Source of the DNA: SZUA-365 sp049663345
GTDB lineage: Bacteria; Bacteroidota; Ignavibacteria; SZUA-365
NCBI GenBank assembly: GCA_049663345.1
Contig: JBATDG010000035.1
Span: 1 to 64,000, forward strand
Direction: 5' to 3'
DNA length: 64,000 nt
Of the stretch, positions 1 to 8,507 are shown piece by piece. The translations under genes were made by a program, and so were the position numbers. The first letter of the stretch is position 1, and every line of letters starts with the position of its first letter. Below the pieces are notes generated by a model. The model did not search any database, had not been told where the DNA came from, and was given only the letters and a program-made list of their open reading frames with translations.

Positions 1-7
1 AAGAAGG

Positions 8-92
8 GACCGTGGAGCGCCAGCTCCGCGCAACACTGGACCGTGGAGCGCCAGCTCCACGCAACACAGGACCGCGGAGCGCCAGCTCCGCG
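8..92. repeat. 31-bp tandem repeat with internal hairpin, about 2.7 copies
   Basis: Two full 31-bp units (8-38 and 39-69) and a partial third (70-92) differ by only a few bases. Each unit carries the inverted repeat GGAGC-GCCA-GCTCC, so each copy can fold into a 5-bp stem. Related GGAGC/GCTCC fragments recur near 220-245 and 365-400. No gene overlaps. Function unknown; it looks like an intergenic repeat family. Confidence 0.85.
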
Positions 93-456
93 CCTTCGCG
101 CTGAAAGTCGAAGACTCGCTGTGGCGAGCGCGACCGATCATAGTCCAGGCCTCTCGTCGCGGCGAAGTCCGCGCCAGCGGACGAAGACGGATCGTGCCTT
201 GCGCCGTTGCAAATATGGGCGCGCTGGAGCGCGCCGCTCCGGTCGCCTACGGAAGCTCCATCCCCACTAAAGTCGTACTCGTCTTCGGTTTCGATGTCGC
301 GCTCGATTTCGATGTCGCGCTCGATTTCGATGTCGCGCTCGATTTCGATGTCGGCGCTCGTTCGCAGAGGGGCGGAGCCAGCGCTCCGCCGTCCCTTCCG
401 GACTCTGGTTCCCGAGGGGGCAATGCAAGGGACACGGTTATTCGCTATTTTCCCGT
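93..456. other. gene-free left edge
   Basis: Short open frames here (for example 43-270, 194-460) have no signal peptide, ribosome site or recognisable domain, and they translate repeats. Apart from the 18-bp array at 291-360 and scattered GGAGC/GCTCC palindromes, nothing can be assigned. It lies directly upstream of the 457-3046 operon and so should contain its promoter, but no convincing -35/-10 pair is visible. Confidence 0.6.
291..360. repeat. 18-bp tandem repeat, three exact copies plus a degenerate one
   Basis: The unit TCGATGTCGCGCTCGATT occurs exactly at 291-308, 309-326 and 327-344, followed by a diverged copy to about 360. The unit length is a multiple of three, so it creates spurious repeated open frames on both strands (Ser-Met-Ser-Arg-Ser-Ile type). 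The position about 100 bp before the operon at 457 makes copy-number effects on expression possible but unproven. Confidence 0.9.
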
Positions 457-1209
457 ATGATGTTTCAACGCCATTTCCATAATGCAGTCCGGATTAGTGC
501 GGTATTGCTAACGCTGCTCGCGGTTTGCGCGCTGCCGCTGATGGCGCAGGATGACACCCCGCCCGTGAATCAGGAAATGCCACCGTCGGTGTATTATCCG
601 GCGCCGAAAGCTGCGTGGTCGGTGGATGCCGCGGTGGGTATTCGCGTGCTCACAGTGCCGCGTGATATCGCGGAGGAGGAAATGAACAAGGCTCCGTCGC
701 TCGATGTGCACGCGGTACTCGCGCTCCCCTGGCAGTTTAGCCTCAACGGACGCATGGAGATTCAATACTTCACCAACAATTTCCGTGCAGGTTTGCGATG
801 GAGTCAACGACTGGGGGATTTCGGTGTTGCTGTCGGGGACGACATTGCGTTCTGGTTCGGCTTCTTCGATTTCGAGGGTTTCGATAACCGAATGAGCGGA
901 TCGATCAACTATCCGAATATTGCAGTGGGACATGACTTCGGCGACGTGCGCCTTACGGCGCAAGGGGAGGCGATAGTCCTGTTCTCACAGCGATCTTTCG
1001 CCGGCGAGAATGAGGTCGCTTCGGCTCAGCATGTCCTGGCGGGAGGAGCGCTTTCACTCGTGCTCGAACAGCCGGTATGGCATCACACCCATGTATTGCT
1101 GGGCATCCGGCTGGCATGGACAGAATTTCACTACCAGACATGGTTTGCATTTTCGACCTTCAACCGCAAACTGCTGTTTTCTGAATTGCTCTTCGGAGTG
1201 CTGTTATGA
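457..1209 (+). CDS. predicted outer-membrane beta-barrel protein
   Basis: A 250-residue protein with a clear Sec signal peptide (hydrophobic run about residues 12-30 ending ALPLMAQ). The mature part alternates polar and aromatic residues with many Trp, Phe and Tyr, as expected for short transmembrane beta strands, and ends in a hydrophobic strand. No family is recognised with confidence. The start at 457 is the first of two adjacent ATGs (457, 460); no strong ribosome site separates them. The stop overlaps the next start (ATGA at 1206-1209), so it is translationally coupled to the GDPD-like lipoprotein. The whole trio 457-3046 is probably one transcription unit with a shared envelope job. Confidence 0.7.
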   Translation: MMFQRHFHNAVRISAVLLTLLAVCALPLMAQDDTPPVNQEMPPSVYYPAPKAAWSVDAAVGIRVLTVPRDIAEEEMNKAPSLDVHAVLALPWQFSLNGRMEIQYFTNNFRAGLRWSQRLGDFGVAVGDDIAFWFGFFDFEGFDNRMSGSINYPNIAVGHDFGDVRLTAQGEAIVLFSQRSFAGENEVASAQHVLAGGALSLVLEQPVWHHTHVLLGIRLAWTEFHYQTWFAFSTFNRKLLFSELLFGVLL

Positions 1210-2438
1210 AATACCTTCCGCTGCTGCTGCTGCTGCTGCTTTCCTGCAATGACCAGATCACCGTTCCTCTGACCGCAATAGATGCGAAGGCGGAGCTCGC
1301 AGGGCTGCCTGCTCTGACAGTCGAAACCCTGAATGCGATGGAGGGCGTCTATGAAGTCATCGACGGACAGTCGCTGCTCGGACGCGAGGCCGTCGTAAAA
1401 CGGACCGGCAAGTCTGTTTCAATTTTCACTGACCGCGATGCAGGGTACTGCATTTTGGAAAGCGCCTCGGATGATTCATCGCTTGTGTTTGCCGGGTATT
1501 GGCGAAAGCAGACCGGTGTCGAGACGGGTACCTTCAGAGCAACGATCGGAGAGGCGAGGGGCGGGAGAGGTCTCATGCGCGGAGAGCGCGCTGGGTCGGG
1601 AGGCGTGATTATCACCGGGGATTTCGGAGCTCCCGACGGCAAGGCTCCGCGGCCGGTGCAGCTGGTGTATCGCAGGCCGCTGTACAAGGGCGAACGCCCG
1701 TTTCTGATCATCGCGCATCGCGCGGGTGGAAGAAATTCGGATCAGCTTCCTGCTTCGGAAAATTCGGCGGAGCTTGTCCGTCTCGCCGAGGGCTTTGGTG
1801 CGAATGGTGTGGAAATTGATGTGCAGCTCAGTAAGGACGGCGTACCTGTCATTTACCATGACGAGGACATGAACCTCCGGCTGAATCTGAAAAGCGGATT
1901 GGTCGGGTCCGTTTCCGATTATACGATCGCACAGCTCGAATCCTTCGTTCGGTTGAAAAACGGTGAACGCATCCCGACGCTCAAACGGATGCTCGCCACG
2001 ATCCTGCGGCAGACGAACATTCGCTTTGTCTGGCTCGATGTTAAGCCAGCGGTCTCCCTCGCTATGCTCCGCGATCTGCAGCGCAGCTATCAGGACAGCG
2101 CAAGGATTCTCGGCCGCGATCTCGCGATCGTCATCGGTCTGCCGGACGAGGACAAGGTCGCGGAACTGCTGCGGCTCCCGGATTATAAAGATGCCCTTGT
2201 CCTTTGTGAGCTCGATATTGAAACCGCACGCAAGGTCGATGCAGAGATCTGGGCGCCCCGATGGACGCTGGGTACGCAAAACGAAGCGGTCGCCAGCATG
2301 CGGGCTGAAGGACGCTTCGCAATCTCCTGGACGCTCGATCAGGCGGATTATATACAGCAGTTTATCCTCAACGGGCGCTTCGACGGCATACTGACCAACT
2401 ATCCTTCTCTTGTCGCATTTTGTTATTACGTGCAATGA
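1206..2438 (+). CDS. glycerophosphodiester phosphodiesterase-like lipoprotein
   Basis: A 410-residue protein whose N-terminus (MKYLPLLLLLLLSC) is a lipoprotein signal with the acylated Cys at residue 14. From about residue 165 it shows the GDPD (PI-PLC-like TIM barrel) signature: the HR pair in IIAHRAGG, the E-x-D pair in GVEIDVQLSKDG, and the His in VIYHDEDM, which are the acid-base and metal ligands of the family. Later segments fit the barrel: FVWLDVKP, and a closing DGILTNYP. Known family members cleave glycerophosphodiesters to glycerol-3-phosphate and an alcohol. The roughly 150-residue region between signal and GDPD domain is unassigned. ATGA overlaps at both ends couple it to two barrel proteins. 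Substrate not inferable. Confidence 0.85.
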   Translation: MKYLPLLLLLLLSCNDQITVPLTAIDAKAELAGLPALTVETLNAMEGVYEVIDGQSLLGREAVVKRTGKSVSIFTDRDAGYCILESASDDSSLVFAGYWRKQTGVETGTFRATIGEARGGRGLMRGERAGSGGVIITGDFGAPDGKAPRPVQLVYRRPLYKGERPFLIIAHRAGGRNSDQLPASENSAELVRLAEGFGANGVEIDVQLSKDGVPVIYHDEDMNLRLNLKSGLVGSVSDYTIAQLESFVRLKNGERIPTLKRMLATILRQTNIRFVWLDVKPAVSLAMLRDLQRSYQDSARILGRDLAIVIGLPDEDKVAELLRLPDYKDALVLCELDIETARKVDAEIWAPRWTLGTQNEAVASMRAEGRFAISWTLDQADYIQQFILNGRFDGILTNYPSLVAFCYYVQ

Positions 2439-3046
2439 AAGCAGCCCTGTCACTCATAATGCTGGCAGCGCTGCTGTTGGGTTATTTCGAAGCCAGGGCA
2501 CAGGATAATGTTCTGGACTCTCCCACCGGCGGAGGCTATGCGATCGTCGCGACTCTCGCAGGCGGATATGCGCGCTACATCATGCCCTACGATGCCGGAA
2601 TAGACATCGACCGAGACGGCGCCGTAGTAAGCGCAAGACTGCTGTGGTATTCTGATCATCGATTGAGAATGGGACTGGAATCCGGCTGGACGCGCTTTTA
2701 TTCATACCAACTCACTGACGTAGAAACCTCATTCGGCCGCACCGATGCCTCGCTTTCTCTCTCCGCTATCCCGGTACTCGCCGTGTTTTCTATGGCGGTG
2801 GGAAGTGCTGTCGTTCTGTATGGCGGGGCTGGCGGCTATTTCGTTCGCTCCCACGCCACCTCCTTCGGGACGACGGTCGACGTCACGCGATTCAGCCAGG
2901 GGTGGATGGCGGCAGTGAGCTATGACTACACCGTCGCGGCGGCTCTGCGTATCGGCGCTGAATTGAAATGGTACGGTGCGACGGAATTCGGCGATGGTGT
3001 CGTGACGATGCAGCTGCGCGTACCGATCGTACTTATGACCTGGTAA
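2435..3046 (+). CDS. small predicted outer-membrane beta-barrel protein
   Basis: A 203-residue secreted protein. The start at 2435 is chosen because it gives a proper signal peptide (MKAALSLIMLAALLLGYFEARAQ) and an ATGA overlap with the upstream gene; an in-frame upstream codon at 2420 would place charged residues before it. The body has repeated alternating strands, Gly turns and aromatic residues, and a C-terminal strand ending in Trp, the usual last residue of a BAM-inserted barrel. It is likely the third member of the operon starting at 457. No specific family is recognised. Confidence 0.7.
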   Translation: MKAALSLIMLAALLLGYFEARAQDNVLDSPTGGGYAIVATLAGGYARYIMPYDAGIDIDRDGAVVSARLLWYSDHRLRMGLESGWTRFYSYQLTDVETSFGRTDASLSLSAIPVLAVFSMAVGSAVVLYGGAGGYFVRSHATSFGTTVDVTRFSQGWMAAVSYDYTVAAALRIGAELKWYGATEFGDGVVTMQLRVPIVLMTW

Positions 3047-3075
3047 AAAGAAAGGGAACCCCGTGGGATTCCCTT
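3043..3075 (-). terminator. Rho-independent terminator of the exonuclease III transcript
   Basis: Read on the minus strand, AAGGGAATCCC and GGGGTTCCCTT form a GC-rich stem followed by a T-rich run (3043-3051 in plus coordinates). It lies just after the stop of the exonuclease III gene and also separates it from the convergent barrel gene. Confidence 0.75.
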
Positions 3076-3098
3076 CGATGATCAGGTAGCTGATACAC

Positions 3099-3860
3099 TC
3101 AGATTTCGAGGACGACGGGGGCGTGGTCCGAACCGGTCACTTCCATTTCGATATAGGCATCCTTGCATTGAGAAATGAACTCCGGTGTCACGATAAAGTA
3201 ATCGATACGCCAGCCCGCATTGCGGTCGCGTGCCCGCGTGCGCATGTCCCACCACGAATAATGGTCCACCGCATCCGGATGGAAATGCCGGAAGGTATCG
3301 ATGTAGCCCATCCCGGTGATCCGGTCGAGCCAGGCGCGCTCGATGGGCATGAACCCTGAGTTCTTTTCATTCTGCTTCGGATTTTTCAGATCGATCTCGT
3401 TGTGCGCGGTGTTGACGTCTCCGCAGATCACGAGGGGAAGACCTTTGCTGCGCTCTTCCTCGAAATGATCGAGAATGCGGTCGTAGAAATCCAGCTTGAA
3501 CTTCAGCCGCTCTGCGCTGCGTCCGCCGTTGGGAAAGTAGACGTTGTACACCGCAAAGTCTTTGAAGTCGGTTCGGAGAATTCGTCCTTCGGTGTCCATA
3601 GCGAGGATGTCCGTGCCTTTCCACACTGCTGTGGGACGAACCTTCGTAAACGTCGCCACGCTGCTGTAGCCCTTGCGTTCGCCGGAATGCCAGTACGTGT
3701 AGTAGCCGGGCGGCGTGAGCAGAGTCTCATCGAGCTGCTCATCATGCGCCTTGGTTTCCTGCACGCAGAGGATGTCAGGAGAAGTTTCTTCGAGATACTC
3801 GAAGAAGTTCTTTTTCACGATGGCACGGATGCCGTTCACATTCCACGATACGAGTTTCAT
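3099..3860 (-). CDS. xth: exodeoxyribonuclease III (AP endonuclease)
   Basis: A 253-residue protein of the ExoIII/APE1 family, full length for the family. Visible signatures run in order: KLVSWNVNGIRA at the N-terminus, CVQETKA with the metal-binding Glu, VYNVYFPNGG, ICGDVNTAHNEIDL with the catalytic Asp/Asn, and the final SDHAPVVLEI with the Asp-His pair. The family cleaves 5' to abasic sites and removes 3' blocking groups in base excision repair. It sits 33 bp downstream of the HerA-like gene on the same strand, itself downstream of dnaX, suggesting a DNA-processing gene group. It could carry either of the symbols xth or exoA. Confidence 0.96.
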   Translation of the reverse strand: MKLVSWNVNGIRAIVKKNFFEYLEETSPDILCVQETKAHDEQLDETLLTPPGYYTYWHSGERKGYSSVATFTKVRPTAVWKGTDILAMDTEGRILRTDFKDFAVYNVYFPNGGRSAERLKFKLDFYDRILDHFEEERSKGLPLVICGDVNTAHNEIDLKNPKQNEKNSGFMPIERAWLDRITGMGYIDTFRHFHPDAVDHYSWWDMRTRARDRNAGWRIDYFIVTPEFISQCKDAYIEMEVTGSDHAPVVLEI

Positions 3861-3893
3861 TCGTCTCCTTTCCGGGAGATGTTGCGATCGAAA

Positions 3894-6743
3894 TTATTCT
3901 GCCGATTTCTTGTCGTCTGATTTCTTATCATCAGGTTTTTTCCCGCGGGGACTCCGACGCCGCGCGGGACGGCGGGCAGCCTTCTTCTTGTCGTCCGCGG
4001 GTTTGTCAACAGAACCGGCTTCCTTTGCTGAAGCTGCGGTCTTTGCAGGGCTGGCGTCTTTTGAAGAATCATCGGATTTTGCCTTGTCACTGTTATCAAC
4101 TGCTGCTTTCGGAGCGGTGCTCGCTGACGCGGCAGATGAATCAGCTGAAGAGCTCGCACTGCGCTTGCCAGCGTTCGGATCGAAATCCTCGACAATCAAC
4201 TGGCGGCCGCTGCTGGGAGGCGGGGCGGCTTCAGTTGCCTTCGGCTCAATGCGTGTCGGCGGTTTTGTCTCTTCGCGTACGGGCGGTTTTGTCTCGACCC
4301 GTGCAGGCGTTTTCTCGCCGGCGTGCGCATCGCTGCCGTTCGGAGCCTCGCCGTCTTTCTTTCCAGACTTTCCGCGACCGCGTCCGCGCCGTCCGCGGGG
4401 TGTCTTCCGTGATGCCGACTCGCCTGTTTTCGGAGCGTCGCCGTTCTTCGCAGAAATCTCTTCTGCGGCAGCAGCGCCAGTATCAGCGGTGTCGCCTGCA
4501 TCGAGGTCCGCGTCGAAGTTGAATGCAACATCATCCTGCGGCTGGTCATCGTCGAAATTGGAGGTCCCGGAGGCAGGATCAGTTTTTCTATCGTCGTCCC
4601 GTCCTCGTCGTCCGCCGCGTTTTCTGCGGTCACGCGTGGTCGCCGCAGCTCTGGCCTTGCTTTCTTCAGACATGTTTCCGATTCCCGGTTTGTCGAGGTC
4701 GTCATCGCCCTCTTCGTCCGGTTCCTCGTTCATGTTGGCTTTCTTTGCATTATCCGCCTCAGCTTTTGCCCGCGCGGAATCCGCTTTATCCTGATCTGCA
4801 TTGGCTTTAGCTCTCTCCGCATCAGCTTTCGCGCGCTCTGCGTCGGCTTTCGCACGCTCAGCGTCAATTTTTGCACGTTCAGCATCGGCCTTGGCTTTTT
4901 CCGCTGCGGCCTTTTCCTGCTGGCGTCGGCGCTCTTCGCGCTCATGATCCGCGCGAATACGGCGTTCTTCTTCCTGTGCGAGGTATTCCTGACGGCGGCG
5001 CTCCTCTTCGATGAGCATTTCGTCTAGCCAGGCGTGGATCACGGATGTGTTCTTTTCCGCATAGACGGGCAGAGGGACCCGACGATGGTAAGGCGAGTCG
5101 GCCGAGGTGAAGAGGAATTCACCATCCTCGTAACGGACCGCGGGACGCACAAGATCTTCCGAGAGGTTCAGAAGGTCGGCGATGCGTGCCGGCTCATCCA
5201 CGAATGTGATGGGTCCGATGAAATATGACTGCACGCGGCGTGCGAGGGATCGGTCGAGCGACGCAGCATTTTCGAGTGTGAGACAGAAACCGAGTCCATG
5301 CCTGCGGCCGTTGGCCAGCAGCGTCTGCACCGTTTCATAGAAGCGGTCCGAGCCGGCTTCCCGCGCCATCGATCCATTGCGGCCGACGTACTCATCGACG
5401 TTGTTGAAAATGAACAGCACCGGTGTGCGGATCTTGAGCCGTTTTAGCCGTTCCTCGATCAGGGTCTGCGTCAGATTGCTGATGAAGCGCAGGATGTCGG
5501 TGGGTTTCTGTCCCTGCACGATCAGAAGGCTTGACTGGGTGTCGTTGTTGAGCTCGTTGATGACATCCTGCGTCGATTTGCGGGCTGCGGTAGGAATGTC
5601 TTTCGAATAGGTGTCGAACACCGATTGAATTTCAGCCTTGAGATCGTAAAGCGTTCTGCGTGCAGAATGGCTTTTCGAATCCTGATTGAATTCTTCAACC
5701 ATGTCGAGCATGTCGCGCGTGTTTTTCTCGGTGAAGCGTTCGCCGCGGAACGTATCCGCTATGCCGTTCATTAATTCCGAGATATACAGTTCGACTTCCT
5801 CATCCACTCCGTCAAGAATGTCAACGCGGATATCATTGATGAATCCGTCGACAGTCTGTTCGTTGGGACGGAAGACCGCGATGCGATTTTCCTGCATCCA
5901 GTCAGACACTGCGTAGACGAAGTCATGCCGGCGCTGTTCGAGCACAGAGGGCAGAATCATCATGTCCAGCCAATCCAGCACGGCACGCTTGTGAGCGGGG
6001 CGGTCGCCGGCGCTTTTCATCGCGGTGAAGACGCTGGGCGGCACGAATTTGTCATTGAGGCAGAGAACGCTCGAATGCGCGAAGCCTGAGATCATGGGCG
6101 CGAGGCTCATGGTGCCCATGTTGTTGACATCGCAATACACGATGTGCACCGGATGCTCAGCATCCTGCAGCAGCGCCTGAATAATGGTGTTCGTGATCGT
6201 TGTGCGTGCACGCGGCCGGGCGCTGATCACAACGGCATTGCCGCGCAGCAGGGTAGCGGCATCCATGCCGACTTTCACATTGGGATTGCTGCGATACGTG
6301 CCGATGTCGATGCGCGTGCCATCGTCTTCGACGCGGCTGTCGGGCGCGATGTGGTGAATGACATCGCGCGTGGTGTCGTCGTCCAAAACCTCGACGGAGG
6401 CATCGAAGCCCGGATACGTATCGGCGGTGACAATTTCAGCTTCCTTTTTGGTGGACTTGAACAGAAGTTCCTGTCCGATCGGAGTGGCTGTGCAAGCGAG
6501 CATCATCTTGCCGCGCTTCGCGCCCTTTTCTTCAGGGGCGACGGGGAAGACATTGACGATTTGCAGCACCGTGTAGCGCTTGTCTTTCGTAGAGGAAAAC
6601 ACGTTCTCGGTGGCGATGAGGCGGCCCGGCTCGATCGATGAAATTTCCTCGATCGGAAGAGTGAGCGTCACCGTGCATTGAAAACGGGTTTGGTTGTTCG
6701 GTGTCAGTTCGCTGACAGTTCCGGAGATACTGCTGATAAACAT
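3894..6743 (-). CDS. HerA-like ATPase-fold protein with degenerate P-loop, coiled coil and charged low-complexity tail
   Basis: A 949-residue protein. Residues 1-160 look like a HerA-type N-terminal domain. The position of the Walker A loop (about 174-182) reads SARPRARTT: the glycines and invariant Lys of GxxGxGK[ST] are gone. A DxxNMG segment (205-210) matches the usual D-x-x-G-E-Y spot, a Walker-B-like VLFIFNNVDEY is at 442-452, and RRHGLGFCLTLENAASLD (480-497) matches the HerA sensor/Arg-finger region. From about 578 to 670 lies a coiled coil with repeats of AERAKAD. The rest (670-949) is acidic and basic low complexity, with RRKRGGRRGRDDD, RGRRGRGRGK and a Lys-rich end. It lies 66 bp after dnaX. 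The family match is from motif order only; loss of ATP binding is inference. Confidence 0.7.
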   Translation of the reverse strand: MFISSISGTVSELTPNNQTRFQCTVTLTLPIEEISSIEPGRLIATENVFSSTKDKRYTVLQIVNVFPVAPEEKGAKRGKMMLACTATPIGQELLFKSTKKEAEIVTADTYPGFDASVEVLDDDTTRDVIHHIAPDSRVEDDGTRIDIGTYRSNPNVKVGMDAATLLRGNAVVISARPRARTTITNTIIQALLQDAEHPVHIVYCDVNNMGTMSLAPMISGFAHSSVLCLNDKFVPPSVFTAMKSAGDRPAHKRAVLDWLDMMILPSVLEQRRHDFVYAVSDWMQENRIAVFRPNEQTVDGFINDIRVDILDGVDEEVELYISELMNGIADTFRGERFTEKNTRDMLDMVEEFNQDSKSHSARRTLYDLKAEIQSVFDTYSKDIPTAARKSTQDVINELNNDTQSSLLIVQGQKPTDILRFISNLTQTLIEERLKRLKIRTPVLFIFNNVDEYVGRNGSMAREAGSDRFYETVQTLLANGRRHGLGFCLTLENAASLDRSLARRVQSYFIGPITFVDEPARIADLLNLSEDLVRPAVRYEDGEFLFTSADSPYHRRVPLPVYAEKNTSVIHAWLDEMLIEEERRRQEYLAQEEERRIRADHEREERRRQQEKAAAEKAKADAERAKIDAERAKADAERAKADAERAKANADQDKADSARAKAEADNAKKANMNEEPDEEGDDDLDKPGIGNMSEESKARAAATTRDRRKRGGRRGRDDDRKTDPASGTSNFDDDQPQDDVAFNFDADLDAGDTADTGAAAAEEISAKNGDAPKTGESASRKTPRGRRGRGRGKSGKKDGEAPNGSDAHAGEKTPARVETKPPVREETKPPTRIEPKATEAAPPPSSGRQLIVEDFDPNAGKRSASSSADSSAASASTAPKAAVDNSDKAKSDDSSKDASPAKTAASAKEAGSVDKPADDKKKAARRPARRRSPRGKKPDDKKSDDKKSAE

Positions 6744-6809
6744 ACAGGGAGTCCCGTGGTTGTATTAATCCAGCTGCTGGGTAAGGATGTAGTGGTCCGT
6801 TGCCATGAG

Positions 6810-8402
6810 TTAGTGTTTTGGCAGGACCACGGCGTCGAGCTTGTCGATGAGCAGCTGTACGATAGGATGAGTGGGCAGATTCTGCGAAGAAGCAGGCTGG
6901 GCCTGATGCGATCCAACGGCCGAGAGAGAAGCGGAGGTCAACGCCTGACGGAATCGCTCCTCTGCTTCTCGCACTGGTTCAGTCACATCCGTCACCGCGG
7001 AACGGGCACCGGAAACTCCGCGTGCGCCGGTTTCCCGGACTGTACGCGATGCAGGTGCCTCGAGCGGCATCGGAACGGATTGCGGCATTTCCAGCACCGA
7101 CGCTTCCCTGGAAGTACGCTCAGAGAGAGATGCTTCGGGAGTTGCCGGAGTCGATTGCCGCACCGCAGACGCAGGTCTGGCCGCAGGCGGATGATTTGCC
7201 GCAGGCGAAGTTGCCTTTGTCGGTGCTGGCGCCGCCGGAGTCTGTTCCCTATGCAAACGGGTCGGCGCGGTACCGCTGTGCCCCATGCCCGAAAGCAGGG
7301 TACTGATCTCGATCGTGGAATCCATCTTGATCATGTCGATCAATGCCACTTCGAACTTGAGGCGCGGCTGGGGACTGAACTTGACGGCCTGCATTGTTTG
7401 CGCTGTGATTTTGAGCAAACGAAGCAGATCGCCTTCGCTGAACTGCTCCGCGACACGCGTGTAGCGCTCGCGGACGTCTTCCGGGGCCTCAATGAGCTTC
7501 GTCTCGCCAGTGGCCTTTGCCACCAGCAGATTACGGTAATGCTCTTCGAGCCCCGACAGAAAATCCTGAATATCGTATCCGCTCATCACGACGTCCTCGG
7601 CGAGAGCGAATCCCCCGCTGGAATTATTCGTGATAATCAGATCTGTGAGTTGAAAAAACGTTTCCTGGTCAACGATATGCAGTACCTGCCGCACTGATTC
7701 GTAGGTCAACCGGTCGCCGCCGAATGCGACAACCTGGTCGAAAATACTTTCCGAATCTCGCATGGAACCGTCACCTTTGCGGGCGATGGCGAAGAGCGCC
7801 GAATCTTCGGCCTCGATGCCCTCCTGCAGGCAGATGTGCTTGAGTTGACCGACAATATCTTCAAGGGCTATGCGCCGAAAATCATACCGCTGACAGCGTG
7901 AAAGCACAGTCGGCGGAAGCTTGTGCGGCTCGGTGGTCGCAAAAATAAAGAGCGCATGCGCCGGAGGCTCTTCCAGCGTTTTCAGCAAGGCGTTGAACGC
8001 AGACTTGCTGAGCATGTGAACTTCGTCGATGATGTACATTTTGTACTTCTCCCGGGTCGGCATATAGCGCACCGAATCGCGAATCGTGCGCACCTGATCA
8101 ACACCGTTGTTGGAGGCGCCATCGATCTCAATGATATCGATGCACCGGCCCTGGGAGATTTCCACACAGGTGTCGCAGGTGTTGCAGGGCTCGCCGTCTT
8201 TCACGTTCGGGCAGTTCAATGCCTTCGCGAAAATGCGCGCTGTGGTCGTCTTGCCGACGCCGCGCGGACCCGAGAAAAGATAGGCGTGCGCAATGCGGCC
8301 CATCCGAATCGAGTTCAGCAGCGTGTTGACGACATGTCCCTGGGCGACTACTTCCTGGAATGTGGAAGGCCGGTATTTCCGGGCAGTTACAAGAAATGAC
8401 AT
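6810..8402 (-). CDS. dnaX: DNA polymerase III subunit gamma/tau
   Basis: A 530-residue clamp-loader ATPase. The N-terminus is typical (LVTARKYRPSTFQEVVAQ). Walker A is SGPRGVGKT at 44-52, the four zinc-binding Cys are at 64, 73, 76 and 79, Walker B is IIDEVH at 124-129, and the LLKTLEEPP segment follows at 139-147. AAA lid and collar regions extend to about residue 370; beyond that a Pro/Ala/Ser-rich linker of some 120 residues leads to a short C-terminal segment, so this is a tau-like form of modest length. No recR or YbaB gene follows, unlike the common arrangement; the HerA-like gene does. I see no A6-type slippery frameshift site, so separate gamma production by frameshifting is not supported. 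Confidence 0.96.
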   Translation of the reverse strand: MSFLVTARKYRPSTFQEVVAQGHVVNTLLNSIRMGRIAHAYLFSGPRGVGKTTTARIFAKALNCPNVKDGEPCNTCDTCVEISQGRCIDIIEIDGASNNGVDQVRTIRDSVRYMPTREKYKMYIIDEVHMLSKSAFNALLKTLEEPPAHALFIFATTEPHKLPPTVLSRCQRYDFRRIALEDIVGQLKHICLQEGIEAEDSALFAIARKGDGSMRDSESIFDQVVAFGGDRLTYESVRQVLHIVDQETFFQLTDLIITNNSSGGFALAEDVVMSGYDIQDFLSGLEEHYRNLLVAKATGETKLIEAPEDVRERYTRVAEQFSEGDLLRLLKITAQTMQAVKFSPQPRLKFEVALIDMIKMDSTIEISTLLSGMGHSGTAPTRLHREQTPAAPAPTKATSPAANHPPAARPASAVRQSTPATPEASLSERTSREASVLEMPQSVPMPLEAPASRTVRETGARGVSGARSAVTDVTEPVREAEERFRQALTSASLSAVGSHQAQPASSQNLPTHPIVQLLIDKLDAVVLPKH

Positions 8403-8507
8403 GAAAGCCTATGTTTATCTTTCAATCTAAAAGTTAGCCACAGGAGGACTAAGAAGCAAGGAAATCAAGAGGTTGCGGGGAATCGATTCACGGCTTGCCG
8501 CGGCCGC

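Noticed and set aside
3715..4794. 359-residue plus-strand open frame
   Set aside because: It is the complement of the Ala/Lys/Glu/Arg-rich tail of the HerA-like gene. Its Ser/Ala/Phe composition is the expected shadow of that biased sequence, and there is no ribosome site or domain.
6810..8402. programmed frameshift producing gamma in dnaX
   Set aside because: No A-rich slippery heptamer with downstream stem was found.
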